Below are positions 8,656 through 9,117 of a stretch of 9,117 bases of DNA, in pieces. The notes below the pieces were generated by a model. It had not been told where the DNA came from. It worked only from the letters and a program-made list of their open reading frames with translations, and ran no database searches. Numbering within the stretch: the first letter of the stretch is position 1; every line of letters begins with the position of its first letter. The position numbers and the translations under genes were made by a program. Origin of the DNA: Stenotrophomonas sp. (lineage in GTDB: Bacteria > Pseudomonadota > Gammaproteobacteria > Xanthomonadales > Xanthomonadaceae); NCBI GenBank assembly GCA_003484865.1, contig DMZT01000451.1, forward strand, positions 1 through 9,117. The letters run 5' to 3'.

Positions 8656-9117
8656 CGCACTACAGGCTTTTCGTTGAGGCGGGACAGGCGCAGCTGGAAC
8701 AGCACCTTGGTGATGAGCAGGCGCTCTTCGATCGGCTTCTGCACCAGATCGTTGGCACCGGCCTGGAGCAGGCCGGACTGGTTGTGCGGGTTGCCGTCGC
8801 CGGTCATGACCAGCACCGGCAGGCGGCGCTTGCCGTAGCCGAAGTCCACGCGCACGCGCTGCACCACATCACGGCCACTGAGCTCGCCCTTGAGCGTGAC
8901 ATCGGTGAGCACCAGATCGATGCGGTGGCTGCTGCGGCCGAGCGACTCGGCGGTGAGCAGCGCGAAGGCATCTTCGGCAGTGAGCACGTGCAGCACGTTC
9001 AGGCCCTGCCGTTCGAGCATGCGCTTGGTCGCCTCGGCGACGACGCGGCTGTCTTCGACATACAGGATCGTGGCGCCCGGAATGGTCTCTGGCTGCACAT
9101 AGCCACGGATGAAGGTG
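8652..9117 (-). CDS. Response regulator, C-terminal receiver domain; 5' end outside the window
   Basis: The frame is open to the window edge, so the gene is truncated at its 5' end. The first visible residues are [24 protein letters not shown] receiver (REC) domain then follows: acidic pocket E/D in YVEDS, phospho-acceptor Asp in VLTDVTL (codon at about 8903-8901), the switch Thr in VMTGDG, and the conserved Lys in VQKPIEE. After the REC domain only about 25 residues remain ([22 protein letters not shown]), with no DNA-binding or enzymatic output domain. A GTG at 9098 could start a stand-alone single-REC protein, but the open frame upstream and the TFIRGY linker suggest that another domain, perhaps a second REC, lies upstream. 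It overlaps ung by 4 nt. Confidence 0.88.
   Translation of the reverse strand, partial: TFIRGYVQPETIPGATILYVEDSRVVAEATKRMLERQGLNVLHVLTAEDAFALLTAESLGRSSHRIDLVLTDVTLKGELSGRDVVQRVRVDFGYGKRRLPVLVMTGDGNPHNQSGLLQAGANDLVQKPIEERLLITKVLFQLRLSRLNEKPVVR

Overview
The window is a high-GC, gene-dense chromosomal segment from a gammaproteobacterium of the Xanthomonadaceae, most likely Stenotrophomonas or a close relative. The basis is the protein sequences (PrmA, Fis, PurH, PurD, RpoH and Ung all of gammaproteobacterial type), the gene order prmA - DUF3426 protein - fis - purH - lipoprotein - purD, C-rich start regions without a Shine-Dalgarno sequence, and one short palindrome carrying a GTAG tetranucleotide, as in the SMAG repeats of Stenotrophomonas maltophilia. 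It looks like conserved backbone rather than an island: I see no transposase, phage gene, tRNA, rRNA or CRISPR array.

Layout. Positions 1-116 (minus) hold the first 38 codons of a membrane-anchored protein that runs off the left edge. A 186-bp divergent spacer with a hairpin and a promoter-like element leads into the plus-strand block: prmA (303-1223), a single-pass membrane protein with a DUF3426 domain (1254-2090), fis from a TTG codon (2205-2480), a terminator-like hairpin, purH (2622-4205), an uncharacterised lipoprotein (4223-5158), a short hairpin, and purD from a TTG codon (5252-6538). A strong bidirectional intrinsic terminator (6594-6623) separates purD from the minus-strand block: rpoH (6647-7522), a non-coding spacer of about 410 bp, ung (7936-8655), and the C-terminal receiver domain of a response regulator that enters from the right edge and overlaps ung by 4 nt (ATGA).

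Function. PurH and PurD are de novo purine enzymes. In E. coli they form one purHD operon; here a lipoprotein gene lies between them and purD has its own promoter-like element. PrmA methylates ribosomal protein L11, Fis is a nucleoid protein and growth-phase regulator, RpoH is the heat-shock sigma factor sigma-32, and Ung removes uracil from DNA.

The most interesting signal is at the rpoH start: a perfect 10-bp dyad that reads TTAGCAGTC-N9-GACTGCTAA. It differs from the CIRCE operator of the heat-shock repressor HrcA by one symmetric substitution per arm. It overlaps the -10 and start region of a sequence that matches a sigma-E promoter (GGAACTT-N15-GTCCAA). This suggests, as inference, that envelope stress (sigma-E) and an HrcA-like repressor meet at the sigma-32 gene. 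The spacer upstream of rpoH also holds a REP-type palindrome and a long imperfect inverted repeat that compete for the same bases.
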